Positions 50,689 to 62,239 are shown, numbered from the stretch's first letter. The stretch: DNA of 64,000 nucleotides from Silene conica (GCA_029255685.2 CM055314.2:11402059-11466058); one strand, 5' to 3'. A program made the numbers and translations. The notes: a model not told the origin generated them from the letters alone.

Positions 50689-50724
50689 TTGCTTGAGGGC
50701 AAGCAAGGTTTGGTTTGGGAAATT
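50689..50724 (+). other. Hairpin and polypurine tract before LTR2
   Basis: TTGCTTG-AGGG-CAAGCAA is a perfect 7-bp stem with a 4-nt loop, followed by GGTTTGGTTTGGGAAATT and then the LTR start TGATGC. A GCTTGAGG..CAAGC motif followed by a G-rich tract is typical just before the 3' LTR of Athila-type elements. Repeated at 56024-56059; deleted before LTR4. Confidence 0.8.
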
Positions 50725-51166
50725 TGATGCGTGCCTATTTTATGATGTTTTACATCTATTTTTACACGCATTTTGTCGCTCATTTACTATATTTTAGCAT
50801 TTATTTCCCAACAATTGTCTACTTTCGTATTTTTATGCTCTTTTGCAGATTTATGCGGAAAAGGGATGATTTTATACCAAATTTATTCCCTCGGGATTTT
50901 TCATGACTAAGGCAAGAAGGAACGAAGCCTAGCGCACATTTCAAGGCCTGAAGATAGCTTTAACAAGCAAAGAATCGATCCACGATGTTGCAGCCTGTTT
51001 CAAATGGCTATATCTCGAGTTCTAGAGCTGATAATGGAGTGACTCTAGTTGGAGGTGAAAGCTTATCCTCTTAGCTTTCCAACGCCGCAAGAATCGCTTG
51101 ATTACGATAAGTAACGAAGAAATGGCAGCTGTTTTAAGATCGACGCGCGCTGCAGTCCCGACAGGA

Positions 51167-51199
51167 GGTCGACCGACCTACTAATTGGGTCGACCGACT
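51167..51199. repeat. Paired 12-bp dyad sites, LTR2 (first pair)
   Basis: GGTCGACCGACC at 51167-51178 and, after TACTAATTG, a second site at 51188 whose last base has been lost (GGTCGACCGAC then TCAG). 21-bp register is kept. Confidence 0.88.
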
Positions 51200-51718
51200 C
51201 AGCGCTGACCCAGAAGTTTCCGCGAAGCCCATTAAAGTGTTTAGGTCATTAGGAAACTCTTTATTTCCGCCTATTTAAGCTAAATTACGGGATTAGGGTT
51301 ATTCATTCAGTTTTTAATCAAGTTTTCTATCATAGAGTTAGAATCTATTTTTAGTTTTAATCTTTCAATAATTATCAAACACTTTTCTTTAGTTTTGTTC
51401 ATTGTAATCATCAATCTTTCCAGGATACTCAATAAAGTTGGTTCTTTCATTCCTTAATCCATTGTTTCCGGTAATTTCTTTCTTAATTTCAGTTTTAATA
51501 TTGTTCTTATTTTAGAATTATTAGTATCTGGTTTAAGTTAGAATCCCAAGCCTTTATTATTATTGCATGTTTAGATTGATGTTCTTTATAATTTCCATGT
51601 TTATTCCTGTTTTTATTGTTGTTTCAATAGTTAGGAGTAGCTAATTTCATATGTTAGGATGTAGGGAGTAAATATGCGAAGGTAGTATAAATTCCGAATC
51701 GACATGTTGCAGGGTGGA

Positions 51719-51751
51719 GGTCAGCCGACCGGGCTAGCTGGTCGGTCGACC
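51719..51751. repeat. Paired 12-bp dyad sites, LTR2 (second pair)
   Basis: GGTCAGCCGACC, spacer GGGCTAGCT, GGTCGGTCGACC. It lies downstream of the poly(A) signal, towards the U5 end. Confidence 0.88.
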
Positions 51752-52345
51752 GACACGCGTATGTATTCTGTTTCGCTTTAATTTGTAGACTATAATAACC
51801 TACAATGAGACCAAAAGGAGACTTGTAGGATGTTAGTAATGACCTACCCAAGATTGAGAGATATGGGAAGGGCATTGGTTTACTTCTTAAGACGGCTAGG
51901 TTACTTAAGACTGAAAGGTATGTGAGCTAGAATTTAGGAATCACCCTTATTGTTGACACCCAATAATTGTGAGACCTAGGAACTAATAGCATAGGCCGAA
52001 AATAGCTATTAGGTAGCATAGACCTAAAGGATATGTTACACCCCTTACGCGACTGCAATACATGTTGACTTAGAATTTATAACATCTTAGCTGTTTATTA
52101 CCCAAACATCCTAGCATCTCTTTTATTATAATTTTATTCTCATCTTTATTTACTTGTTTTACCTTATTCTTAGATTTAGTAACAACCAATCAAAACACCC
52201 CTCTTTCTATTATTTTATAGATTAAAAATTAGCAAACAGAATTAACCTTGTCTCTCTGTGGTTCGACCCTTACTATCACTATCTATAGTTTTAGTTTGGT
52301 TTATAAATTTTATCTTTGACACCCACAACGACGGGTATCAAATTT

Positions 52346-52362
52346 TGGCGCCGTTGCCGGGG
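52346..52362 (+). other. Primer binding site (tRNA-Asp), internal region 2
   Basis: TGGCGCCGTTGCCGGGG, 5 bp after LTR2, matching the plant tRNA-Asp 3' end. Confidence 0.92.
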
Positions 52363-52405
52363 AGACGGTATAATTTTGTTTGTTAGTTTTTAGTTTATTT
52401 TCCTT

Positions 52406-52433
52406 GTCTTAAGGAACTTCGGTTCCTTAAGAC
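52406..52433 (+). other. cUUCGg tetraloop hairpin in the leader, copy 2
   Basis: Same 12-bp stem and TTCG loop as in copy 1, unchanged. Confidence 0.9.
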
Positions 52434-52517
52434 CGTTACTTACCTTTTCTTCTAGTTTTGTTTTAGAAGTCAGGTTTTTGAGAGGAAGACTTGAGTACTC
52501 TCAGTGCTATTACGATC

Positions 52518-53897
52518 ATGTCTACTATTTCTGATAATCTTCATCCAGCAGCACACCACCTTCCACAGGGATTTACTCTCCCCTTTGAAATTCATCTCTC
52601 CTATATCGAATTGGTGGAGCAAAAACAGTTTGCAGGTCTACCGGATGAAGATCCTTTGAAGCATTTGGAGCTATTTACAGATTATTGTTGTTCCATACCC
52701 GTACCGGCGGGAGAGGCGCAAAATGAGGTTAAGGAGAAGTTGTTTCGTTTCTCCTTGAAAGATTATGCGCGTGAATGGATTCGTCACCTTGATAGGGTAG
52801 CGGCTAGAGTTACAGATTGGACATCTCTGGCATTGGCTTTCTACAAACAGTACATTTCGCCATCGAAAACCAATGCTTTGAGAATTCAAATCTCAAATTT
52901 CCAGCAAGGACCCGATGAGAAATTTCATGAAGCGTGGGCCCGTTTTAAGAAGTTGGTTCGATCCGTTCCTCACCACGGCTTTGAGGAGTGGTACCTTTGC
53001 GACCGATTCTATAACTCTTTGTATGATGACTACAGAGCCATCCTTGATTCGGCTACAAATGATAGTTTTTATAATGTAGCTTATGATAAGGGTTGGGATA
53101 TTATTGAGGAGATAACGGTTCAGAGAGCTGAAAATGGAAATTCACGTGGGAATTCACTGAAAACAAGTATTGAAATAAGTCATGTTGCCGCACTTGAAAC
53201 ATCCAATAACGCCAGTTCCGAAGAACTCGAGAAAGCTTATGAGGGACCAACCCCAAAGGATGATTCTGTCGTAGTTCAGAACGAAGAAATTGATCCCGTG
53301 GACAGGTCAGAAGGTCGACCGACCACAACATCAGGTCGACCGACCTCGACACCTGACGTGAGATTAGTTTCTGCAAAACAGAAAAATTCCGATAATACAG
53401 CGTCTGGTCGACCGACCAGGGTACCTGAGCAGATTGTGGATTCGCCTCCTAAGCTACCTGACTCTCCTCTCATCAATGACTCGACGGAGATTCTGAAGTT
53501 AAAAGAACCAAAGATTGCTGATTCTGCGACAAGCATTGCAGCCCCGTATCCGGATCATTTGGAGAAAGCAAAATTGGAACACCAGTTCGGAAAAATCTTG
53601 GAGATCGTCAAAGACCTTGAGCTTAAGAGAAAATTGGAGGACCATCCTATTATTTCTGTTGCTGCAGGTCATGGTAAAGAGGGCATAGGAGATCCTGGTG
53701 ATACTAGTGAGACAAAATTGGAGCAAGTTGCTAAAGAAGATAGGCCGGGCAAAGTAAAGAAGCGTGCCATAGCTTACACGACACCAGATACCATTCCTCC
53801 ATCTAGGCCTGTTGTCTGGAAGCCCAGAGTAATGGTCCATACTGCTGAAAGAACCGCTTTTAGCCAAGTGCCCTACTTTGGGGTATCTTGCTGCTGA
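52518..53897 (+). CDS. gag: Gag protein, Athila-like, copy 2 (459 aa)
   Basis: Structural Gag of a non-autonomous LTR retrotransposon; it would form cytoplasmic virus-like particles. The first ATG is at 52518. The frame continues 27 bp upstream to a TTG, with a TGA before it, so ATG is preferred. Counting from the ATG, residues about 15-205 resemble the retrotransposon gag domain of Athila elements: [20 protein letters not shown], then [15 protein letters not shown], then [19 protein letters not shown] and [14 protein letters not shown]. The middle is acidic, Ser/Thr-rich and has GRPT-x3 repeats. The tail ends YFGVSCC with no CCHC knuckle. No protease or RT follows; after the stop comes (TA)n. 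The frame is fully open, so it may be translatable, with enzymes supplied in trans. Confidence 0.85.
   Translation: MSTISDNLHPAAHHLPQGFTLPFEIHLSYIELVEQKQFAGLPDEDPLKHLELFTDYCCSIPVPAGEAQNEVKEKLFRFSLKDYAREWIRHLDRVAARVTDWTSLALAFYKQYISPSKTNALRIQISNFQQGPDEKFHEAWARFKKLVRSVPHHGFEEWYLCDRFYNSLYDDYRAILDSATNDSFYNVAYDKGWDIIEEITVQRAENGNSRGNSLKTSIEISHVAALETSNNASSEELEKAYEGPTPKDDSVVVQNEEIDPVDRSEGRPTTTSGRPTSTPDVRLVSAKQKNSDNTASGRPTRVPEQIVDSPPKLPDSPLINDSTEILKLKEPKIADSATSIAAPYPDHLEKAKLEHQFGKILEIVKDLELKRKLEDHPIISVAAGHGKEGIGDPGDTSETKLEQVAKEDRPGKVKKRAIAYTTPDTIPPSRPVVWKPRVMVHTAERTAFSQVPYFGVSCC
53313..53345. repeat. Paired 12-bp dyad sites in gag copy 2
   Basis: GGTCGACCGACC at 53313-53324 and 53334-53345, spacer ACAACATCA; translated as [13 protein letters not shown] single site follows at 53406-53417. 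Same in gag copy 3: 58648-58680 and 58741-58752. Confidence 0.9.
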
Positions 53898-53938
53898 GTC
53901 GTAGTGCTAGTCAAGCGTTTTCTTTCAATTTTTTGTTG

Positions 53939-54065
<127 letters not shown>

Positions 54066-54244
54066 CTTTTTTTAGACTTAGACTCTCTTTGTTTTTGTTG
54101 CTATGTTTTGAGAGTTTTTAGACTTGATTCTGGGATCTTGCGCATTTGTTGGGCGCATATATGATGATTTTTCAGGTTTAAAGAAGAATGACTTGGTTAA
54201 TACAAGTTAATTCCGAAGAAAAGAAGGGTGCTGTGCAGCAGAGG

Positions 54245-54277
54245 GGTCGACCGACCAGAGATATGGGTCGGCCGACC
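54245..54277. repeat. Paired 12-bp dyad sites, 3' region pair 1
   Basis: GGTCGACCGACC, spacer AGAGATATG, GGTCGGCCGACC (a perfect palindrome). Also 48910-48942 and 59544-59576. Confidence 0.9.
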
Positions 54278-54316
54278 TAGTCTCTGCATTCCTGGAGTTC
54301 CTGCATTCTGCAGGAA

Positions 54317-54349
54317 GGTCGGTCGACCTAATACACGGGTCGGTCGACC
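54317..54349. repeat. Paired 12-bp dyad sites, 3' region pair 2
   Basis: GGTCGGTCGACC twice, spacer TAATACACG; here both sites are in the reverse orientation of the gag sites. Also 48982-49014 and 59616-59648. Confidence 0.9.
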
Positions 54350-55372
54350 TGCTCGTCTGTCACAGCCTGTTCGTTTCTTCCTCGGGAATCGTGCACCAAT
54401 CTTGGTTACGTGAGTGGCACTGCTAGCCACCAAAACCTCCCAGCCTACGCTGGTTTGGGGAGGTTTTTCTCATGCGCTTCATAATCCAGTGAGTTCTTTC
54501 CAGTTTTTCCTTGGTTTTTATTTTCCTTGCATATTTCCTTTAATTTTCTGAAACCTTTACTTAGGCTAATGCACAATGGGGACATTGTGCGGGTTGGTTT
54601 GGGGAATGGTTTCGTGTCACATGCATTGCATTTTGTCACACGTTTATTGCATTTCCATATTGCATCGTTCTTTTCTTTTCCTTGCATATACAAAAAATCC
54701 AAAAAAATGAAAAAATTCAAAAATTCCAAAAAATGCACGTTTATTTTAGCATATAGGTCGAGTCGGAACGAGAGTATTTCAAGGATGATCTTTGCTATCT
54801 TACATGTTTATGCCTTTACCTTGCCTTGTCAACTTGTTTTAGTATGAGAGTCTTTTGCATATCTACGAGTTTTTGTCAATTTGTATATCTTGAGACTTGA
54901 CTTATACCTTGGCAACCTACTATACATTCTGAGTTTTTAGAGCTTATTTCCTGGTTTCATTCTTAAACCAGTTGTCTAGGATGTGAGTAGTACTTCCCTT
55001 GGAACATGCTACATCAATATGCATAAACATGAACTTGAATTGCTATATACTTGTTTTACTATCTCGTTTTGTGAATCTTGATACGTGCATTTGGGATCCT
55101 TTTTCTCTTATTTACCCATAAGCCCTACATAGCCAAATTTGCCTTTTTATTCCCCCAAAACTACATCCCATACTTAGCCTACCCTTCCAAGCTAGTATTT
55201 GTGGTCTTTGGTTTGACTTTTGAGGCATCTTGATTTATATGCTATCTTGAGCAAAAAGAGAAAGAAGAAAGAAAATAAAGAAAGAAAAGAAAAAAAACAG
55301 AAAAATTCAGAAAAAGAAAGAAAGAAAAGAAAAACGAAAAAAAAAAAAAAGATCAAACGTACACAGGAAATA

Positions 55373-55405
55373 GGTCGACCGACCACCTTCATGGGTCGGC
55401 CGACC
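55373..55405. repeat. Paired 12-bp dyad sites, 3' region pair 3
   Basis: GGTCGACCGACC, spacer ACCTTCATG, GGTCGGCCGACC, next to the purine-rich tract. Also 50038-50070. In internal region 3 it has expanded to three sites at 60658-60711, still on a 21-bp step. Confidence 0.9.
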
Positions 55406-56023
55406 ACCAGACAGCATCAGAATGAAAAAAAATTCGTTCCAAATTTCCTTTCTTTTATGTGTTATCACTCCCGTACCTCATTCAAAATATTTGGGAGTCC
55501 TTTCTTATATTTAATGTGAGAGTTGTGCTACAAAAGAGCACTTTCTTAATATCAAAAAGTTGTGAATTATGTTGTTGGGAAACGGTTTTACTAGCTTGGT
55601 TACTAACCCCACAAATCCAAAAACATCTTAACCACTTTTACCTTTTACCTCACATATCCTTCATTACCCCAATTGCATGTATCCGAGTCACTTAATGGGT
55701 CTGTTATACATAGTTGTAGAATTCTTGTTCATGTTAGATTGCAGGCATGTTTTCATAGGTTGCAGTTAGGTGAGTGTCATGACAATATACTTCTTCCTAT
55801 CTTTTACATATATTCACCCTTTGCTTCATGAGTGTCTCGAGCGTACCGCGAGAGTCCAATGGTAATAAGTCTCTATAGTCTCTAGTTTGCAAGTTTGACG
55901 ACACCATAACTCGTTTGCATGATTTAAATACTTTCTCATTTTGTACTTGCATTGGTTTAGGCTTACATGTAAATTTCGCTCTGAGGTTGAAATCGTTCCA
56001 TTAGTTAAGATCGAGTCTATTTA

Positions 56024-56059
56024 TTGCTTGAGGGCAAGCAAGGTTTGGTTTGGGAAATT
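56024..56059 (+). other. Hairpin and polypurine tract before LTR3
   Basis: Same TTGCTTG-AGGG-CAAGCAA hairpin and G-rich tract as before LTR2. Confidence 0.8.
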
Positions 56060-57675
56060 TGATGCGTGCCTATTTTATGATGTTTTACATCTATTTTTAC
56101 ACGCATTTTGTCGCTCATTTACTATATTTTAGCATTTATTTCCCAACAATTGTCTACTTTCGTATTTTTATGCTCTTTTGCAGATTTATGCGGAAAAGGG
56201 ATGATTTTATACCAAATTTATTCCCTCGGGATTTTTCATGACTAAGGCAAGAAGGAACGAAGCCTAGCGCACATTTCAAGGCCTGAAGATAGCTTTAACA
56301 AGCAAAGAATCGATCCACGATGTTGCAGCCTGTTTCAAATGGCTATATCTCGAGTTCTAGAGCTGATAATGGAGTGACTCTAGTTGGAGGTGAAAGCTTA
56401 TCCTCTTAGCTTTCCAACGCCGCAAGAATCGCTTGATTACGATAAGTAACGAAGAAATGGCAGCTGTTTTAAGATCGACGCGCGCTGCAGTCCCGACAGG
56501 AGGTCGACCGACCTACTAATTGGGTCGACCGACTCAGCGCTGACCCAGAAGTTTCCGCGAAGCCCATTAAAGTGTTTAGGTCATTAGGAAACTCTTTATT
56601 TCCGCCTATTTAAGCTAAATTACGGGATTAGGGTTATTCATTCAGTTTTTAATCAAGTTTTCTATCATAGAGTTAGAATCTATTTTTAGTTTTAATCTTT
56701 CAATAATTATCAAACACTTTTCTTTAGTTTTGTTCATTGTAATCATCAATCTTTCCAGGATACTCAATAAAGTTGGTTCTTTCATTCCTTAATCCATTGT
56801 TTCCGGTAATTTCTTTCTTAATTTCAGTTTTAATATTGTTCTTATTTTAGAATTATTAGTATCTGGTTTAAGTTAGAATCCCAAGCCTTTATTATTATTG
56901 CATGTTTAGATTGATGTTCTTTATAATTTCCATGTTTATTCCTGTTTTTATTGTTGTTTCAATAGTTAGGAGTAGCTAATTTCATATGTTAGGATGTAGG
57001 GAGTAAATATGCGAAGGTAGTATAAATTCCGAATCGACATGTTGCAGGGTGGAGGTCAGCCGACCGGGCTAGCTGGTCGGTCGACCGACACGCGTATGTA
57101 TTCTGTTTCGCTTTAATTTGTAGACTATAATAACCTACAATGAGACCAAAAGGAGACTTGTAGGATGTTAGTAATGACCTACCCAAGATTGAGAGATATG
57201 GGAAGGGCATTGGTTTACTTCTTAAGACGGCTAGGTTACTTAAGACTGAAAGGTATGTGAGCTAGAATTTAGGAATCACCCTTATTGTTGACACCCAATA
57301 ATTGTGAGACCTAGGAACTAATAGCATAGGCCGAAAATAGCTATTAGGTAGCATAGACCTAAAGGATATGTTACACCCCTTACGCGACTGCAATACATGT
57401 TGACTTAGAATTTATAACATCTTAGCTGTTTATTACCCAAACATCCTAGCATCTCTTTTATTATAATTTTATTCTCATCTTTATTTACTTGTTTTACCTT
57501 ATTCTTAGATTTAGTAACAACCAATCAAAACACCCCTCTTTCTATTATTTTATAGATTAAAAATTAGCAAACAGAATTAACCTTGTCTCTCTGTGGTTCG
57601 ACCCTTACTATCACTATCTATAGTTTTAGTTTGGTTTATAAATTTTATCTTTGACACCCACAACGACGGGTATCA
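56060..57675 (+). repeat. LTR3 of the gag-only element
   Basis: 1616 bp; I find no difference from LTR2. Since the duplication also covers flanking internal DNA, this identity dates the duplication, not a reverse-transcription event. Dyad-site pairs at 56502-56534 and 57054-57086. Confidence 0.93.
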
Positions 57676-57680
57676 AATTT

Positions 57681-57697
57681 TGGCGCCGTTGCCGGGG
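57681..57697 (+). other. Primer binding site (tRNA-Asp), internal region 3
   Basis: TGGCGCCGTTGCCGGGG, 5 bp after LTR3. Confidence 0.92.
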
Positions 57698-57740
57698 AGA
57701 CGGTATAATTTTGTTTGTTAGTTTTTAGTTTATTTTCCTT

Positions 57741-57768
57741 GTCTTAAGGAACTTCGGTTCCTTAAGAC
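57741..57768 (+). other. cUUCGg tetraloop hairpin in the leader, copy 3
   Basis: Identical to copies 1 and 2. Confidence 0.9.
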
Positions 57769-57852
57769 CGTTACTTACCTTTTCTTCTAGTTTTGTTTTA
57801 GAAGTCAGGTTTTTGAGAGGAAGACTTGAGTACTCTCAGTGCTATTACGATC

Positions 57853-59232
57853 ATGTCTACTATTTCTGATAATCTTCATCCAGCAGCACACCACCTTCCA
57901 CAGGGATTTACTCTCCCCTTTGAAATTCATCTCTCCTATATCGAATTGGTGGAGCAAAAACAGTTTGCAGGTCTACCGGATGAAGATCCTTTGAAGCATT
58001 TGGAGCTATTTACAGATTATTGTTGTTCCATACCCGTACCGGCGGGAGAGGCGCAAAATGAGGTTAAGGAGAAGTTGTTTCGTTTCTCCTTGAAAGATTA
58101 TGCGCGTGAATGGATTCGTCACCTTGATAGGGTAGCGGCTAGAGTTACAGATTGGACATCTCTGGCATTGGCTTTCTACAAACAGTACATTTCGCCATCG
58201 AAAACCAATGCTTTGAGAATTCAAATCTCAAATTTCCAGCAAGGACCCGATGAGAAATTTCATGAAGCGTGGGCCCGTTTTAAGAAGTTGGTTCGATCCG
58301 TTCCTCACCACGGCTTTGAGGAGTGGTACCTTTGCGACCGATTCTATAACTCTTTGTATGATGACTACAGAGCCATCCTTGATTCGGCTACAAATGATAG
58401 TTTTTATAATGTAGCTTATGATAAGGGTTGGGATATTATTGAGGAGATAACGGTTCAGAGAGCTGAAAATGGAAATTCACGTGGGAATTCACTGAAAACA
58501 AGTATTGAAATAAGTCATGTTGCCGCACTTGAAACATCCAATAACGCCAGTTCCGAAGAACTCGAGAAAGCTTATGAGGGACCAACCCCAAAGGATGATT
58601 CTGTCGTAGTTCAGAACGAAGAAATTGATCCCGTGGACAGGTCAGAAGGTCGACCGACCACAACATCAGGTCGACCGACCTCGACACCTGACGTGAGATT
58701 AGTTTCTGCAAAACAGAAAAATTCCGATAATACAGCGTCTGGTCGACCGACCAGGGTACCTGAGCAGATTGTGGATTCGCCTCCTAAGCTACCTGACTCT
58801 CCTCTCATCAATGACTCGACGGAGATTCTGAAGTTAAAAGAACCAAAGATTGCTGATTCTGCGACAAGCATTGCAGCCCCGTATCCGGATCATTTGGAGA
58901 AAGCAAAATTGGAACACCAGTTCGGAAAAATCTTGGAGATCGTCAAAGACCTTGAGCTTAAGAGAAAATTGGAGGACCATCCTATTATTTCTGTTGCTGC
59001 AGGTCATGGTAAAGAGGGCATAGGAGATCCTGGTGATACTAGTGAGACAAAATTGGAGCAAGTTGCTAAAGAAGATAGGCCGGGCAAAGTAAAGAAGCGT
59101 GCCATAGCTTACACGACACCAGATACCATTCCTCCATCTAGGCCTGTTGTCTGGAAGCCCAGAGTAATGGTCCATACTGCTGAAAGAACCGCTTTTAGCC
59201 AAGTGCCCTACTTTGGGGTATCTTGCTGCTGA
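57853..59232 (+). CDS. gag: Gag protein, Athila-like, copy 3 (459 aa)
   Basis: Predicted protein is identical to copy 2 along its whole length, including the GRPT-x3 repeats and the YFGVSCC end. It lies in the second half of the 5335-bp tandem duplication, after LTR3, PBS and leader hairpin. As with copy 2, there is no zinc knuckle and no downstream pol. The 3' LTR of this unit is truncated and its polypurine tract deleted, so as a stand-alone element this copy could not complete normal replication, although the frame is intact. Confidence 0.85.
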   Translation: MSTISDNLHPAAHHLPQGFTLPFEIHLSYIELVEQKQFAGLPDEDPLKHLELFTDYCCSIPVPAGEAQNEVKEKLFRFSLKDYAREWIRHLDRVAARVTDWTSLALAFYKQYISPSKTNALRIQISNFQQGPDEKFHEAWARFKKLVRSVPHHGFEEWYLCDRFYNSLYDDYRAILDSATNDSFYNVAYDKGWDIIEEITVQRAENGNSRGNSLKTSIEISHVAALETSNNASSEELEKAYEGPTPKDDSVVVQNEEIDPVDRSEGRPTTTSGRPTSTPDVRLVSAKQKNSDNTASGRPTRVPEQIVDSPPKLPDSPLINDSTEILKLKEPKIADSATSIAAPYPDHLEKAKLEHQFGKILEIVKDLELKRKLEDHPIISVAAGHGKEGIGDPGDTSETKLEQVAKEDRPGKVKKRAIAYTTPDTIPPSRPVVWKPRVMVHTAERTAFSQVPYFGVSCC

Positions 59233-59273
59233 GTCGTAGTGCTAGTCAAGCGTTTTATTTCAATTTTTTGTTG

Positions 59274-59276
<3 letters not shown>

Positions 59277-59361
<85 letters not shown>
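59277..59361. repeat. (TA)n microsatellite, internal region 3
   Basis: About 85 bp, the shortest of the three tracts. Confidence 0.95.
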
Positions 59362-59364
<3 letters not shown>

Positions 59365-60657
59365 CTTTTTTTTAGACTTAGACTCTCTTTGTTTTTGTTG
59401 CTATGTTTTGAGAGTTTTTAGACTTGGTTCTGGGATCTTGCGCATTTGTTTGGCGCATATATGATGATTTTCAGGTTTAAAGAAGAATGACTTGGTTAAT
59501 ACAAGTTAATTCCGAAGAAAAGAAGGGTGCTGTGCAGCAGAGGGGTCGACCGACCAGAGATATGGGTCGGCCGACCTAGTCTCTGCATTCCTGGAGTTCC
59601 TGCATTCTGCAGGAAGGTCGGTCGACCTAATACACGGGTCGGTCGACCTGCTCGTCTGTCACAGCCTGTTCGTTTCTTCCTCGGGAATCGTGCACCAATC
59701 TTGGTTACTTGAGTGGCACTGCTAGCCACCAAAACCTCCCAGCCTACGCTGGTTTGGGGAGGTTTTTCTCATGCGCTTCATAATCCAGTGAGTTCTTTCC
59801 AGTTTTTCCTTGGTTTTTATTTTCCTTGCATATTTCCTTTAATTTTCTGAAACCTTTACTTAGGCTAATGCACAATGGGGACATTGTGCGGGTTGGTTTG
59901 GGGAATGGTTTCGTGTCACATGCATTGCATTTTGTCACACGTTTATTGCATTTCCATATTGCATCGTTCTTTTCTTTTCCTTGCATATACAAAAAATCCA
60001 AAAAAATGAAAACATTCAAAAATTCCAAAAAATGCACGTTTATTTTAGCATATAGGTCGAGTCGGAACGAGAGTATTTCAAGGATGATCTTTGCTATCTT
60101 ACATGTTTATGCCTTTACCTTGCCTTGTCAACTTGTTTTAGTATGAGAGTCTTTTGCATATCTACGAGTTTTTGTCAATTTGTATATCTTGAGACTTGAC
60201 TTATACCTTGGCAACCTACTATACATTCTGAGTTTTTAGAGCTTATTTCCTGGTTTCATTCTTAAACCAGTTGTCTAGGATGTGAGTAGTACTTCCCTTG
60301 GAACATGCTACATCAATATGCATAAACATGAACTTGAATTGCTATATACTTGTTTTACTATCTCGTTTTGTGAATCTTGATACGTGCATTTGGGATCCTT
60401 TTTCTCTTATTTACCCATAAGCCCTACATAGCCAAATTTGCCTTTTTATTCCCCCAAAACTACATCCCATACTTAGCCTACCCTTCCAAGCTAGTATTTG
60501 TGGTATTTGGTTTGACTTTTGAGGCATCTTGATTTATATGCTATCTTGAGCAAAAAGAGAAAGAAGAGAGAAAAGAAAGAAAGAAAAGAAAAAGAAAAGA
60601 AAAAAAAAAAAAAAAACGAACAAAAAAAAAAAAAAGATCAAACGTACACAGGAAATA

Positions 60658-60711
60658 GGTCGACCGACCACCTTCATGGGTCGGCCGACCACCTTCATGG
60701 GTCGGCCGACT
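60658..60711. repeat. Triple 12-bp dyad sites on a 21-bp step
   Basis: GGTCGACCGACC, ACCTTCATG, GGTCGGCCGACC, ACCTTCATG, GGTCGGCCGACT. One extra 21-bp unit compared with internal regions 1 and 2, showing that the 21-bp unit can expand. Confidence 0.9.
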
Positions 60712-60993
60712 ACCTGACAGCATCAGAATGAAAAAAATTCGTTCCAAATTTCCTTTCTTTTATGTGTTATCACTCCCGTACCTCATTCAAAATATTTGGG
60801 AGTCCTTTCTTATATTTAATGTGAGAGTTGTGCTACAAAAGAGCACTTTCTTAATATCAAAAAGTTGTGAATTATGTTGTTGGGAAACGGTTTTACTAGC
60901 TTGGCTACTAACCCACAAATCCAAAAACATCTTAACCACTTTTACCTTTTACCTCACATATCCATCATTACCCCAATTGCATGTATCCGAGTC

Positions 60994-62239
60994 GCTTGAT
61001 TACGATAAGTAACAAAGAAATGGCAGCTGTTTTAAGATCGACGCGCGCTGCAGTCCCGACAGGAGGTCGACCGACCTACTAATTGGGTCGACCGACCTCA
61101 GCGCTGACCCAGAAGTTTCCGCGAAGCCCATTAAAGTGTTTAGGTCATTAGGAAACTCTTTATTTCCGCCTATTTAAGCTAAATTACGGGATTAGGGTTA
61201 TTCATTCAGTTTTTAATCAAGTTTTCTATCATAGAGTTAGAATCTAGTTTTAGTTTTAATCTTTCAATAATTATCAAACACTTTTCTTTAGTTTTGTTCA
61301 TTGTAATCATCAATCTTTCCAGGATACTCAATAAAGTTGGTTCTTTCATTCCTTAATCCATTGTTTCCGGTAATTTCTTTCTTAATTTCAGTTTTAATAT
61401 TGTTCTTATTTTAGAATTATTAGTATCCGGTTTAAGTTAGAATCCCAAGCCTTTATTATTATTGCATGTTTAGATTGATGTTCTTTATAATTTCCATGTT
61501 TATTCCTGTTTTTTTTGTTGTTTCAATAGTTATGAGTAGCTAATTTCATATGTTAGGATGTAGGGAGTAAATATGCGAAGGTAGTATAAATTCCGAATCG
61601 ACATGTTGCAGGGTGGAGGTCGGCCGACCGGGCTAGCTGGTCGGTCGACAGACACGCGTATGTATTCTGTTTCGCTTTAATTTGTAGACTATAATAACCT
61701 ACAATGAGACCAAAAGGAGACTTGTAGGATGTTAGTAATGACCTACCCAAGATTGAGAGATATGGGAAGGGCATTGGTTTACTTCTTAAGACGGCTAGGT
61801 TACTTAAGACTGAAAGGTATGTGACCTAGAATTTAGGAATCACCCTTATTGTTGACACCCAATAATTGTGAGACCTAGGAACTAATAGCATAGGCCGAAA
61901 GGAGCTATTAGGTAGCATAGACCTAAAGGATATGTTACACCACTTACGCGACTGCAATACATGTTGACTTAGAATTTATAACATCTTAGCTGTTTATTAC
62001 CCAAACATCCTAGCATCTCTTTTATTATAATTTTATTCTCATCTTTATTTACTTGTTTTACCTTATTCTTAGATTTAGTAACAACCAATCAAAACACCCC
62101 TCTTTTTATTATTTTATAGATTAAAAATTAGCAAACGGAATTAACCTTGTCTCTCTGTGGTTCGACCCTTACTATCACTATCTATAGTTTTAGTTTGGTT
62201 TATAAATTTTATCTTTAACACCCACAACGACGGGTATCA
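60994..62239 (+). repeat. Truncated LTR4 of the gag-only element
   Basis: 1246 bp, matching the last part of LTR1-3 and ending GGGTATCA at 62239, followed by the right CCTTC duplication. It shares with LTR1, against LTR2/3, variants such as GTATCCGG, GTCGGCCGACC and GAAAGGAGC, and shares others with LTR2/3 against LTR1. The 5' 371 bp are deleted. Confidence 0.9.

Larger units (their letters stand above)
50725..52340 (+). repeat. LTR2 of the gag-only element
   Basis: 1616 bp, TGATGCGTGCC to GGGTATCA. Apparently identical to LTR3. TATTTAAG at 51272-51279 and AATAAA at 51431-51436. Variants such as GTCAGCCGACC and GAAAATAGC distinguish LTR2/3 from LTR1 and LTR4. Confidence 0.93.
59233..60993 (+). 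other. 3' noncoding region, internal region 3 (3' truncated)
   Basis: Contains (TA)n 59277-59361, dyad sites at 59544-59576, 59616-59648 and 60658-60711 (three sites), inverted repeat 59731-59766, and purine tract at about 60552-60637 with a different repeat count. It ends abruptly at about 60993, where GAGTC joins to LTR sequence. Relative to internal region 2 this removes the equivalent of 55690-56430 (about 741 bp), including the hairpin, the polypurine tract and the first 371 bp of the LTR. Only about 2 bp (TC) is shared at the joint. Confidence 0.87.
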
